A DNA stretch of 64,000 nt from Acidobacteriaceae bacterium. Lineage in GTDB: Bacteria > Acidobacteriota > Terriglobia > Terriglobales > Acidobacteriaceae. The position numbers and the translations under genes are program-made. Numbering within the stretch: the first letter of the stretch is position 1; each line of letters begins with the position of its first letter. Location of the stretch: the NCBI GenBank assembly GCA_030041045.1, contig JASHOQ010000071.1:1-64000 (forward strand), read 5' to 3'. This document shows, piece by piece, positions 53,788 through 62,800 of this stretch. A model generated the notes under the pieces. It worked only from the letters and a program-made list of their open reading frames with translations. It did no database searches and was not told the origin of the DNA.

Positions 53788-55311
53788 ATGCCCGAAAAAT
53801 TTGAGCTGCAGCCGAGCGCGGAACCTTCACCCAATGAGCAGGCCGCCAAGGAACGCACGCGGCGCGAATTCTTGCAAGGCACCGTGGCCCTGGCCGGGTC
53901 GCTGCTGGCTGAATCCATGGCTCCCGGCAGTGCCGGGGCGCAGACAACCGCCATGCAGTCCGATATCAAGCGTCCCAATCTGGTCTTCTTCCTCGGCGAA
54001 GGCCAGCGCTCAAACGCGCTTTCACTGGCCGGAAACACCATCCTGAAAACCCCCAATCACGATCGCATCGGCAGTGAGGGCGCGGTCTTTCGCAATGCCT
54101 TCTGCACCAACGCGCTGTGCGCCCCGGCGCGCGCCACGCTGCTCACCGGCATGTATTCGCGCGCCACCGGCGCTTTGTCCAACCAGCACCTGGACGTTCC
54201 CCTGCCCGCCGACATCCCGCTTTTCACTGATCTTTTGCGCCAGGCCGGCTATGAAATCGCCATCGTGGGCAAGGTGCACACCCACAATGGCGTGGAGGAG
54301 CGCAATTGGAATTATTACTTCGGCCACAATGCGCCGGGCAACAACTACGCCAATCCATTCTTCAAGGAGGGCCGCGACGGCAAGGTCGGTCCGGAGCGGC
54401 AGTACGAGGATGTTTATCCCGACGACCTGGCTACGGATCGCGCCATCGAGTGGCTCAAGGAAGATCGCGGCGGCAAGCCTTTTTGCCTTCTCGTGTGGTT
54501 TGTAGCGCCGCATGAGCCGTTCTTCCGCGCGCGGCGCCATTTCGATCTCTATCGCAACGTCGAGATTCCCAAGCCGGCCACGTTCGATGACGATCTGAAA
54601 GGCTATCCCGGCAAGCCCGCCTGCTTTGCCGCGGCCCAAAACAAGATCGGCACCACGCCCGCGCACGAGTCAACCGGCTCGCTCGAAGGCATGGCGAAGG
54701 ATTATTACGCGGGCCTGGTGGCGGTGGACGACAACATCGGCAAGGTTCTCACGTTTCTCGAGGCGCAGAATCTTCTGGATGAAACCGCGATCGTTCAGAG
54801 CTCCGACCACGGATTTTTCCTGGGCGAGTGGCGGCTGTTTGACAAGCGCCTGATGCATGAGCCGTCGATCCGCGTGCCCATGATGATCCGCTACCCCAAG
54901 CGCATCCCGCCCGGCGTGGTGCGCGAGGAGCAGGTGCTGGACATCGACGTGGCGCCGACAATCCTCGATCTGGCCGGCATTGCCCCGCCCGCGCACATGG
55001 AGGGCAAGAGCATCCTGCCGCTCACGCGCGCCGCCGACCCGGATTTCCGCAAAGAATGGTACTACGAGTATTTCGAATGGCCAAATCCGGAAGGCGTGCG
55101 CCCGCACCGCGGCATCCGCACGGAGCGCTTCAAGCTGATTCACTACGTCATGGAGCCCGAGGAGTTCGAAATGTACAACCTCGCCGCTGATCCCGGCGAA
55201 ACCCTGAATCTTTACGGCGACCCCGCGTACAAGGATCAGCAGAAGGAGCTCTGGGACCGCATGGTGGCGCTGCAGGCGCAAGTGCCGCAGCGGCCCAGAA
55301 TCGGCGCCTGA
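53788..55311 (+). CDS. Tat-exported formylglycine sulfatase
   Basis: 507 aa. The ATG at 53788 has GGAGA 6 nt upstream; the TTG form is rejected. A Tat motif (R-R-E-F-L, residues 25-29) precedes a hydrophobic segment. The sulfatase signature C-A-P-A-R-A-T-L-L-T-G starts at C111, the residue turned into formylglycine. Other metal-site parts are SSDHGFFLGEWRLFDK and VGKVHTH. The first metal motif, normally D-D after the first strand, reads G-E-G-Q (70-73: FFLGEGQRSNAL). This may mark a divergent subfamily or altered metal binding. It acts on sulfate esters in the periplasm or outside. Confidence 0.91.
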   Translation: MPEKFELQPSAEPSPNEQAAKERTRREFLQGTVALAGSLLAESMAPGSAGAQTTAMQSDIKRPNLVFFLGEGQRSNALSLAGNTILKTPNHDRIGSEGAVFRNAFCTNALCAPARATLLTGMYSRATGALSNQHLDVPLPADIPLFTDLLRQAGYEIAIVGKVHTHNGVEERNWNYYFGHNAPGNNYANPFFKEGRDGKVGPERQYEDVYPDDLATDRAIEWLKEDRGGKPFCLLVWFVAPHEPFFRARRHFDLYRNVEIPKPATFDDDLKGYPGKPACFAAAQNKIGTTPAHESTGSLEGMAKDYYAGLVAVDDNIGKVLTFLEAQNLLDETAIVQSSDHGFFLGEWRLFDKRLMHEPSIRVPMMIRYPKRIPPGVVREEQVLDIDVAPTILDLAGIAPPAHMEGKSILPLTRAADPDFRKEWYYEYFEWPNPEGVRPHRGIRTERFKLIHYVMEPEEFEMYNLAADPGETLNLYGDPAYKDQQKELWDRMVALQAQVPQRPRIGA

Positions 55312-55428
55312 ATGACAAGAGGCCCGGCTTTTGAATGGCTGAGCTTGCCGGAAGCACGCCACCCATCGCGTTTGGCGAAATTCCGCACATCGCCTCTGGA
55401 TGCCGGTGAGCTCAGCCGGCCTGCAAGA

Positions 55429-56067
55429 TCAGCGGACACCGTCTTTGGACAGGCCGAAGGCGGGCACCCACTCGCTCACCGCATTGCGAACCACCCCGTG
55501 GATCGGCTGCCCGCCGAAGTGCGTGATGGCCGGACTCCCAGTCTGGAATTGCAAAGTAATGTTCGAATACGGCACCGAGTTCGCATTCTCGCCGCCAGTC
55601 ACACAAACCTGCAGCACGGAAGAAGGAGGTTGCGTTTCAAAAGTTGCATTGCTCCCGTTCCCGGTCAACAGACTGACGGTGCCGGTGATCTGAAACCCTC
55701 CGTAGGTCGCTGGGCTGTAGGTGGGGCAATTCTCGTTATTCCATGTGATCTTGATGTTGGTCAACCTGATGTGGTGGGTGTGCGCCTTCTGGCCGCCCTG
55801 CGTGGCATCGGGCGCCCCGTTTGTCGTGCCGTAGCCTGACATCGTCATATCCGCCGCAAAATCGGCCGTGCCGGTTCGCTCGTTCACATCCATGGTCCAT
55901 TGGCCGTGCATCTCCCACGGCCCGCCGCTTACCGTCGACGGTGAGTAGTCGTTCAGCAAACCACTGAAGTGAACGGCGAACAAACCCTGTGCCGCCGCGC
56001 CCTGGTTCGCAAGTAAGGCGAACACCGACAACAAACCCGCCGTCGCGATCCATCGAATACCTTTCAT
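55429..56067 (-). CDS. Secreted protein of unknown function
   Basis: 212 aa. The ATG at 56067 has GGAGG 6 nt upstream; the much longer open frame is rejected because a signal peptide (MKGIRWIATAGLLSVFALLANQGAAA) begins here. The mature part is beta-rich with HFSGLLNDYSPSTVSGGPWEMHGQWTMDV, HTHHIRLTNIKITW and a FETQPPSSVLQVCVTGG region. The pattern GGPWEMHGQWTMDV recalls small secreted beta-barrel proteins, but I recognise no family. It is convergent with the sulfatase gene and divergent from the HTH-propeller gene. Confidence 0.76.
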   Translation of the reverse strand: MKGIRWIATAGLLSVFALLANQGAAAQGLFAVHFSGLLNDYSPSTVSGGPWEMHGQWTMDVNERTGTADFAADMTMSGYGTTNGAPDATQGGQKAHTHHIRLTNIKITWNNENCPTYSPATYGGFQITGTVSLLTGNGSNATFETQPPSSVLQVCVTGGENANSVPYSNITLQFQTGSPAITHFGGQPIHGVVRNAVSEWVPAFGLSKDGVR

Positions 56068-56348
56068 AACCATCCTCCAAGCCTGATCGTTGCGCCTCGA
56101 CCGCCGAAAGGCTCCCCGCATTTCTGCGGCTGCTTTGCGCCCGTGCGCTTTCCTAACCGCAGACCGCGTTTCGGCGATTTCGCGCGTCGATTCCAAGTTC
56201 ACTTTCATCGATTCGCCCGGAAGGATCAAACGGCATTGCGCCTTAACCCTCGCATGCCGCCTAATGCCGTCTTTTGCCGTGCCGCACGCACCGGGATACA
56301 ATCGTCGCATCCCGTTTTCAATCGCCTCGATCGGCCCGGAAGACTGCG

Positions 56349-58397
56349 ATGGCTGAACCTTCCTTCGACCCACCACCTGCCGAAAAACCGGCCGAAGCGT
56401 GCCTGGACTCCTGGAAGGAAATTGCCGCGTACCTCAACCGTGACGTCACCACCGTCCAGCGCTGGGAAAAACGGGAAGGAATGCCCGTCCACCGCCATCT
56501 GCACGATAAGCGCGGCTCCGTCTACGCCTTCCCTTCCGAACTGGATGAATGGACGCGCAGCCGCAAGGTCCCTCTCGATGCCTCCGGCGAACAGAGGAAC
56601 GGAGAGGAGCCCGGCAAGCTTGCTCCCACGCCTGCAGCAGCCCTCCGCGAAAGACGATGGAGACTGATTTTACTGCTGCTTGCTCTTGCATCCGCGGTTG
56701 TGGCCTGCATTTTGCTCTGGATCGAGAGAACCGATCGCTTCTGGCGCAACCCGATGGCGGGCGCGCAATTCCTGCCGTTGACCGATTGGGGTGGCCGGGA
56801 GCAGGCAGCAGCCATTTCACGCGACGGCCAATTCGTAGCCTTTCTTTCAGATCGGGACGGGCCCATGGACGTTTGGGTCACGCAGGTTGGCTCGGGCCAG
56901 TTCCACAACCTGACCCACGGCAGCGCGCCGGAGCTCGAGAATCCCTCAATCCGCACTTTGGGCCTCTCCCCCGATGGCTCCCTGGTCACCTATTGGGTCC
57001 GCAATCCTCAGAGCTCGAAAGGGGCAAATATCGGCATTTGGGCTGTCCCCACCCTAGGAGGTGAGCCGCAGCCCTATCTTGAAGGCGCTGCCGAGTACGA
57101 CTGGTCAAGCGATGGCCAGCAGCTTGCTTATCACACACCAGCTCCCGGCGACCCGCTGTTTCTCTCCACGGCGAGCCAGCCGCTGGTGGGCCGGCCGCTC
57201 TTCACCGCGCCTGAGGGGCTTCACGCGCATTTCCCCCTTTGGTCGCCGGACCGGAAATTCATCTACTTTGTTCAGGGCTCGCTCCCTGACAAGCTGGACA
57301 TTTGGCGCATCCCCGCGCGAGGCGGAGCTCCCGAGCGGATCACGTCGCAGGATGCGCAAGTCAGCAATCCCGTGTTTCTGGACCGGCGCACGCTCCTCTA
57401 CCTCGCCACCGGCCCTGACGGCTCGGGACCCTGGCTCTATGGCATGGATGTGGAGCGTCGCATTCCACATCGGCTGACCAACGGCCTCGAGCGGTACACG
57501 TCTCTGGCCGCCAGCAGCGACGGCCGGCATCTCGTCGTCACGCTTTCAAGCCCCAAGACCAGTCTCTGGCGCCTTCGCATCGATGCCCCTCGGGGAACAA
57601 CCTCCGCGCTCACGCCCATCACTTTAACCACCACCAGCGGCTTTCGGCCGCGGCTCGGGCCCGACTCCCTGGTCTATCTCGCGGCCAACGGCGCGAGTGA
57701 GAGCATCTGGAAGCTCGCGCACGGCGCGGCGGCGGAATTGTGGCGCGGTCCGGGAGTACGGATCGTCGGCGGTCCGGCTCTCTCGCCCGACGGACGCTTC
57801 CTTGCATTTTCCGTCAGCCAAAATGGGCGCTCGCTCTTGTACGTCATGCAGGCAGACGGCACAAATCCTCGCGTCATTTCCGACTCTCTCGATCTTCAGG
57901 GCGATCCTGCCTGGGCGCCGGACGGCAAATCCCTGCTCACGGCGGCAGCCGATCACGGCGTTTCCCGTCTCTTCCGGGTGCCGCTCGGCGGCGGTTCTCC
58001 CGCACTCTTTATCCCCGGGCCCGCACTCGATCCGGCGTGGGCGCCGGACGGGAGCTTCGTGCTTTTTTCCGGTCCCGACATCGGCGCCATGTTTTCTGTG
58101 AAAGCTGCCGCGCCCGACGGATCCGGCTATACCCTGCCTCCTCTCACGCTCACGCGCGGAGCGCGCCATTTCGCATTCCTTCCGGGAAAACTTGGCCTTG
58201 TCGTCTTGCGCGGAGAAATTCAGCATAAGGACCTGTGGCTGATCAATCTGGTCACCGGGGCCGAGCGTCAACTCACCGATCTGCCTCCCGATTTTGACGT
58301 CCGCGACTTCGATCTCTCGCCGGATGGCCGCGAAGCTGTGCTGGAACGCGTGCAGGACCGCTCGGAAGTGGTTCTGGTAAAGCTGCCTTCGCCGTAG
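56349..58397 (+). CDS. HTH-transmembrane-TolB propeller protein (one-component sensor-like)
   Basis: 682 aa. The ATG at 56349 follows GGAAGA. Residues about 21-41 (SWKEIAAYLNRDVTTVQRWEK) form an excisionase/MerR-like helix-turn-helix. A single transmembrane helix spans about 105-125. The rest is an exported TolB/PD40 beta-propeller with repeated SPDG/APDG blades (LSPDGRFLAFS, WAPDGKSLLTAAA, WAPDGSFVLFSG). A cytoplasmic DNA-binding head with an extracytoplasmic propeller resembles the ToxR/CadC plan with a different sensor. Such fusions are frequent in Acidobacteria. Ligand and targets are unknown; the nearby NiCoT permease is a possible target. Confidence 0.84.
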   Translation: MAEPSFDPPPAEKPAEACLDSWKEIAAYLNRDVTTVQRWEKREGMPVHRHLHDKRGSVYAFPSELDEWTRSRKVPLDASGEQRNGEEPGKLAPTPAAALRERRWRLILLLLALASAVVACILLWIERTDRFWRNPMAGAQFLPLTDWGGREQAAAISRDGQFVAFLSDRDGPMDVWVTQVGSGQFHNLTHGSAPELENPSIRTLGLSPDGSLVTYWVRNPQSSKGANIGIWAVPTLGGEPQPYLEGAAEYDWSSDGQQLAYHTPAPGDPLFLSTASQPLVGRPLFTAPEGLHAHFPLWSPDRKFIYFVQGSLPDKLDIWRIPARGGAPERITSQDAQVSNPVFLDRRTLLYLATGPDGSGPWLYGMDVERRIPHRLTNGLERYTSLAASSDGRHLVVTLSSPKTSLWRLRIDAPRGTTSALTPITLTTTSGFRPRLGPDSLVYLAANGASESIWKLAHGAAAELWRGPGVRIVGGPALSPDGRFLAFSVSQNGRSLLYVMQADGTNPRVISDSLDLQGDPAWAPDGKSLLTAAADHGVSRLFRVPLGGGSPALFIPGPALDPAWAPDGSFVLFSGPDIGAMFSVKAAAPDGSGYTLPPLTLTRGARHFAFLPGKLGLVVLRGEIQHKDLWLINLVTGAERQLTDLPPDFDVRDFDLSPDGREAVLERVQDRSEVVLVKLPSP

Positions 58398-58454
58398 CCG
58401 GAGCGCCCTCTGTAGAATGGGCGACAGGGACTGAAGGCTGAAAACCAGAGATCG

Positions 58455-59561
58455 ATGGAAAAACTTGATTCTGTTTCGAGGCTGAATCCGCAAGCGGATC
58501 GGGCGCGCCCGCGCGGCCTGCTCCATCTTTTCGACGATGCACCGGCGAATGTCCGCGGCAAGGTGATCGGAATTTACGCCATCTTGCTCATTGTCAACGC
58601 AGCGGCATGGCTTTGGGCGGGGCTCGCATTTCGGCATTTTCCCTTGCTTCTGGGTACCGCTCTCCTCGCCTACAGTTTTGGGCTGCGCCACGCGGTGGAT
58701 GCCGATCACATCGCCGCCATCGACAATGTAACCCGCAAGCTGATGCAGGAGGGCAAGCGCCCCGTCGCCGTGGGCTTCCTGTTTTCGCTCGGGCACTCGA
58801 CCATCGTCTTTCTCGGCTCTGCCGCCATCGCCGCCACGGCGCTTGCGCTTGAGCACCGCATGGACGCAGCCCGCATGATCGGCGGCGTTGTGGGTACGCT
58901 GGTGTCGTCGCTGTTCCTGTTTGGCATCGCCCTTGTGAACATCGTTGTCCTGCGCTCGGTTTATCGCGCCTTTGTGCGCGTCCGCAACGGCGCCCCGTAT
59001 CGCGATGAGGATTTCAACCTGCTCCTTTCCGGGCGGGGAATTCTCTCTCGCATCTTCCGGCCCATGTTCGCCATGATCCGGCGAAGCTGGCACATGTATC
59101 CGCTCGGCGTGCTCTTCGGCCTCGGTTTCGACACGGCCACGGAGATCGGCGTGCTCGGCATCTCGGCGGCTGAGGCTTCCAAAGGTCTTTCCATGGGTGC
59201 GATTCTGGTTTTTCCCGCGCTCTTCGCGGCCGGCATGTCGCTGATCGATACCACCGACAATATCCTCATGCTCGGCGCCTACGGCTGGGCGTTCGTCAAG
59301 CCGGTGCGCAAGCTCTACTACAACATCACCATCACTTCGGTCTCCGTCGTCATTGCTTTGGTGGTGGGCGGCATTGAAGCCCTCGGCTTGCTCGCCGGTC
59401 AGCTCCGCCTGACTGGCGCTTTCTGGAGGGCCATTCTGCAGCTCAACTCCAACTTCGGCACCCTCGGTTACTGCATCGTCGCCCTCTTCGCTCTGAGCTG
59501 GGTCGTGTCCATTGCCATCTATAAGTATCGGCGCTTCGATGAATTCGAGATCGGTTCTTGA
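58455..59561 (+). CDS. NiCoT-family nickel/cobalt permease
   Basis: 368 aa. About eight transmembrane segments are visible. The family signature in TM2 is FGLRHAVDADHIAAIDN (H-x4-D-H), and FSLGHSTIVF and LGFDTATEIG are further NiCoT signatures. The N-terminal ~35 residues are polar. It imports Ni2+ or Co2+ across the cytoplasmic membrane; metal preference cannot be told. No urease, hydrogenase or cobalamin gene is visible nearby. The start at 58455 is 57 bp after the propeller gene stop, and the stop lies just before the GAF gene. Confidence 0.92.
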   Translation: MEKLDSVSRLNPQADRARPRGLLHLFDDAPANVRGKVIGIYAILLIVNAAAWLWAGLAFRHFPLLLGTALLAYSFGLRHAVDADHIAAIDNVTRKLMQEGKRPVAVGFLFSLGHSTIVFLGSAAIAATALALEHRMDAARMIGGVVGTLVSSLFLFGIALVNIVVLRSVYRAFVRVRNGAPYRDEDFNLLLSGRGILSRIFRPMFAMIRRSWHMYPLGVLFGLGFDTATEIGVLGISAAEASKGLSMGAILVFPALFAAGMSLIDTTDNILMLGAYGWAFVKPVRKLYYNITITSVSVVIALVVGGIEALGLLAGQLRLTGAFWRAILQLNSNFGTLGYCIVALFALSWVVSIAIYKYRRFDEFEIGS

Positions 59562-59593
59562 ACGGCCGGTTTGCCACGCAAAAGGTAGAGGAA

Positions 59594-60073
59594 ATGCCCG
59601 AGGAAATTTTCAGCGAGATCCTCGCGCAGATAGCACAATTCAGCGCCGCGGCCGCCGATCTGCGCGCCCTCCAGGAGCTTTCGGTCGAGATTATGGCCCG
59701 GCGGCTGCCGCTCTACAACTGGGTCGGTTTCTACATGCTCGACCGCGAACACGCGCAGACGCTGGTTCTGGGTCCGTTCCGCGGCGTGCCCACGGAGCAC
59801 ACGCGCATTCCCGTCAGCGAGGGGATCTGCGGCGCTGCGGTGGCGCAGGAATCCACCGTGATCGTGCAGGACGTCTCCCGGGACCCTCGTTACCTGGCTT
59901 GTTCCCTTGAGACGCGATCGGAAATTGTGGTTCCCATCCGCGTGCACGGCAAGATCGTGGGCGAAATCGATATCGACAGTCACACCTTGAACGCATTCGG
60001 GGAACAGGACCGCGTCTTCCTCGAGGCTTGCGCCGCCCTGATCGGCGACTACATCGCCTGCCATCCGCAATGA
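59594..60073 (+). CDS. GAF-domain free-methionine-(R)-sulfoxide reductase-like protein
   Basis: 159 aa from ATG 59594 (AAGG and AGAGG upstream); a TTG at 59558 overlapping the NiCoT stop is possible. Family features are YNWVGFYML, LGPFRG, RIPVSEGICGAAVAQ and SEIVVPI...GEIDIDSH. In E. coli-type enzymes three cysteines matter (84, 94, 118). Here the latter two are C79 and C103, with the right 24-residue spacing, but the position of the first is His69. The protein may be a two-Cys variant or a non-catalytic relative. The MsrA gene that converges on it supports a methionine sulfoxide repair theme. Confidence 0.84.
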   Translation: MPEEIFSEILAQIAQFSAAAADLRALQELSVEIMARRLPLYNWVGFYMLDREHAQTLVLGPFRGVPTEHTRIPVSEGICGAAVAQESTVIVQDVSRDPRYLACSLETRSEIVVPIRVHGKIVGEIDIDSHTLNAFGEQDRVFLEACAALIGDYIACHPQ

Positions 60074-60112
60074 AGTCCTGCGTCCCGTCCTGTCAGCCGC
60101 CGGAAATCTCGC

Positions 60113-60808
60113 TCAATGCTTCGGTTTGTAATCGACGAACAGTTCGGGAAACTGTTTTTTCAATGCCTCGACCTTGGGCCTGTCGCAGACCTGGATGTAG
60201 GGATTCTCGGGGTGATAGTAGGCGTAGTCCTGGTGGTAGTCCTCGGCCCGATAAAATCCCTTGAGCGGCGTCACCTCGGTCACAATCGGCCGGGGGAAGA
60301 CCTTTTCGGAATCGAGCTGGGCAATATAGGCCTCGGCAATTCGCTTCTGGTCGTCGTTGCGGTAAAAGATGGCGGAGCGATAGGACGTGCCCACGTCCGG
60401 CCCCTGCCGGTTGAGCTCCGTAGGATCGTGCGCAACCGAAAAGAAGATGCGCAGCAACTGGCCGTAAGTGATCTTGGATGGATCGTAGACCACCTCCACT
60501 GACTCTGCGTGGCCGGTGGTCTCCGTGGTCACCTGGTCATAGGTGGCCGTGGCTGCCGAGCCTCCCGCGTAGCCCACCGTCGTCCTGAGAACGCCCTTGA
60601 CCCGTTCAAAGACCGACTGCGTGCCCCAGAAGCATCCGCCCGCAAAAACCGCTGTTTCGGAACCGGGCGTCTGCGCCAGAGGCACATCCGCATTCGCCGC
60701 CGGGATGGGGGCTGACGGTGCCGCGTGTGCGCCGCGGGCAAGCAGAACCGCCAGCAGCGCCAGAATGGCCGGTGCGGAAACGATTGGGAAAATCAGACGG
60801 GAAGCCAT
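60113..60808 (-). CDS. msrA: Exported peptide methionine sulfoxide reductase A
   Basis: 231 aa from ATG 60808, which starts a signal peptide (MASRLIFPIVSAPAILALLAVLLARGAHA). The catalytic motif G-G-C-F-W-G has C59. GYAGGSAATATYDQV, TTGHAESVEVVYDP and HDPTELNRQGPDVGTSYRS are classic MsrA segments, and C208 near the C-terminus may be the resolving Cys. The enzyme reduces methionine-(S)-sulfoxide in periplasmic proteins and would need an envelope thiol donor. Export is less usual than the cytosolic form. The Shine-Dalgarno is weak. Confidence 0.94.
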   Translation of the reverse strand: MASRLIFPIVSAPAILALLAVLLARGAHAAPSAPIPAANADVPLAQTPGSETAVFAGGCFWGTQSVFERVKGVLRTTVGYAGGSAATATYDQVTTETTGHAESVEVVYDPSKITYGQLLRIFFSVAHDPTELNRQGPDVGTSYRSAIFYRNDDQKRIAEAYIAQLDSEKVFPRPIVTEVTPLKGFYRAEDYHQDYAYYHPENPYIQVCDRPKVEALKKQFPELFVDYKPKH

Positions 60809-61519
60809 CTTCAAATTTACCTCTGCAACACTATTGTAAAGAACGGCCATTTTGATGTAACCGTCACAAGCTTCCGTATGCTCAATAGGAATCTCATTTA
60901 CCGTCCGGGGCGAATGGGTGACTTGGCACGATTCGAAATCCTGAGGCAACGGCAGCGGAATCCGCTCACATCCAACTGAGCAGATCGACGAGTCCGCCCC
61001 AATCAATTTTGACACCCCAAGAGGATGGAATGCCCCGAACTTTCCCATCGAATCTTCTCCGCATGCAGCGCAAAGCCGAGCCGCTGATCATGCCCGCGCC
61101 GCAGGCCGCATTGGTCGATGGCGACTGCGAGCCGTGGATCGCTGTCGACGCCGGGTTTGCCGCGCAGCGCACTGATCCGTATCAGCGAATTCGTTTGATG
61201 GTGTTGGCGGTGCTCAACCTGTTTGGCGGACACAGACCCACGCGAGGCGACGACCCGCCTGGTGGCGCCGCACGGCCTATCAGGATAGAGAGGCTCAACG
61301 TCGTCGCGAACCGGCCCCAGGCCGTCATTGCGTTCGAGCGCTCGCCCGCAAATCCCAAGAATGCGCCCTACGCCGCGGCTGCTTAAAGCGGATTTGAAAG
61401 TGGGATTCTGCGCGCTTCTCTTCCAGGATGGATGGGAATCGGATGCCGCTCAGGCAGAACGCAACTCTCGGGAGGGACGCCCGGGCGCAGCCGAAGATCT
61501 GGCCGGCAGACGGCCTCTC
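60809..61519. other. 711-bp region without a supportable gene
   Basis: Open frames exist on both strands (for example plus 61009-61386 and minus 61003-61233). None has a credible Shine-Dalgarno, signal peptide or family motif. They may be remnants of a decayed gene or non-coding DNA. The msrA promoter should lie at its left end. Confidence 0.5.
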
Positions 61520-62800
61520 TTAGCTGTTCAGCGAAAAGATCACGTTGATGGTCGTCTGTACTTCCGTCGGCTCGTTGTTCAGCTTGTACGGCCGATAGCG
61601 CCAGGTGCGTACGGCATCCTCAGCGGCTTTGCGCAACATCACCGGTCCGCTCACCACGTGCAGGTCTTCGATGTTGCCCGTCTTGGAGATGATGGCTTCC
61701 AGCACCACCGTGCCTGAAACGCCCGCTGTCTTCGCGATCGGCGGATAAATGGGCGTGGTCTTTTGCACCAGCATGCCCACGGCGACTCCCGAAGACACGG
61801 TGACGATCTTGGGCGGAGCGGCCTTCACTTTAAGCTGTCCCTGCCCGGTGAGGACGGAGCCCATGGCCCCGCTGCCGCCCAGTTCTTGCATGCTGCCAAA
61901 GCCCGTCGGTGGCGGAGCATCCTGGGTTGAAGCTACCTTCTCAGCCTGCGGAATCCGCGATGGCGCAGACAATTGCTCGTTCATCATCTCGGATTGCACA
62001 GGAGTGGAGTTGGTTGCGCTGTTGTCGGTATAGGTTGAGTCGTCGCCTGCCAGTTGTTGCTGTGCAGGGGAGGCTGCCGCGGGCTTGGCTGCGGCTGTAG
62101 GCTTGTTGTCATAGGGGGAGGGCTTGACATCGGTCTCGCTGGGCTGCACATCGGTCACTGTCGGCGCCTGATCCTGATCCAGATTCTGCCTCGCGGCATT
62201 GGCCGAAGAACGATGGAGCAGCGGAATCAGGACGGCAAACAGAAGCACTACGGAAGCAGCCGCAATGCAGGCGGCGATGATCCACTTCTTGTTTATCGCG
62301 GGCTTCCTCTTCTTTTCTTCCGCTTCCTCAACGCCGGAGCTGCGGAAGGAATGAAAAAGGACTTCATCGGCCTCCGTCATGGCCGAGGCCGTCACCAGCG
62401 GAGTATTCCGCTTGCGCTCCACTGAAGCGCCATTGCTCCGGTGCGCCGGAGCGGAAGGAGCCTCGACCGCACGCGCATGCGCCGGCCTCAGCGCCGCGGG
62501 GCTGGGCGATCTGTCGACAACCATGGGCCTCACCCGCGACGGATAGACCTTGTTGTCTCCGTGGACGGTCACCGGCGTGGAAGCCGCGCCCTTGCGCGGC
62601 ATATCCGTTACGTGCGCGGTGGTCCCATGCGGATCTCTCGGCCGTGCCGGCGTCCTGGGCGCTGCCACTGTGCTGGGCGCCGGTTCCAGAACTCCTGTGT
62701 CTGTGGAAGGTCCCGAAGGCGAACCTTCGCCATCCCATTCGCCGAAATCCTCAGGTAAGGTATCCGGTAATTCTTGCGCTACTTTTGTTGGAGATGCCAT
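61520..62800 (-). CDS. TonB-family protein with long cytoplasmic N-terminus
   Basis: 426 aa. The ATG at 62800 has AGGAGA about 9 nt upstream and overlaps the upstream gene by 22 bp. Residues 1-170 are polar, Pro/Ala/Arg-rich and predicted cytoplasmic. One transmembrane helix (173-196) is followed by a Pro/Ala/Gln-rich periplasmic spacer. The C-terminal TonB domain (about 340-426) shows YPPIAKTAGVSGTVVLEAIISKTGNIEDLHVVSGP and AVRTWRYRPY. TonB proteins energise outer-membrane receptors, of which this window has three. The helix is usually at the extreme N-terminus, so the 170-residue head is unusual. Confidence 0.88.
   Translation of the reverse strand: MASPTKVAQELPDTLPEDFGEWDGEGSPSGPSTDTGVLEPAPSTVAAPRTPARPRDPHGTTAHVTDMPRKGAASTPVTVHGDNKVYPSRVRPMVVDRSPSPAALRPAHARAVEAPSAPAHRSNGASVERKRNTPLVTASAMTEADEVLFHSFRSSGVEEAEEKKRKPAINKKWIIAACIAAASVVLLFAVLIPLLHRSSANAARQNLDQDQAPTVTDVQPSETDVKPSPYDNKPTAAAKPAAASPAQQQLAGDDSTYTDNSATNSTPVQSEMMNEQLSAPSRIPQAEKVASTQDAPPPTGFGSMQELGGSGAMGSVLTGQGQLKVKAAPPKIVTVSSGVAVGMLVQKTTPIYPPIAKTAGVSGTVVLEAIISKTGNIEDLHVVSGPVMLRKAAEDAVRTWRYRPYKLNNEPTEVQTTINVIFSLNS

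Noticed and set aside
61009-61386. 125-aa plus-strand frame in the 60.8-61.5 kb gap
   Set aside because: No start signal or family motif; antisense frames of similar length exist, so coding on either strand is unsupported.
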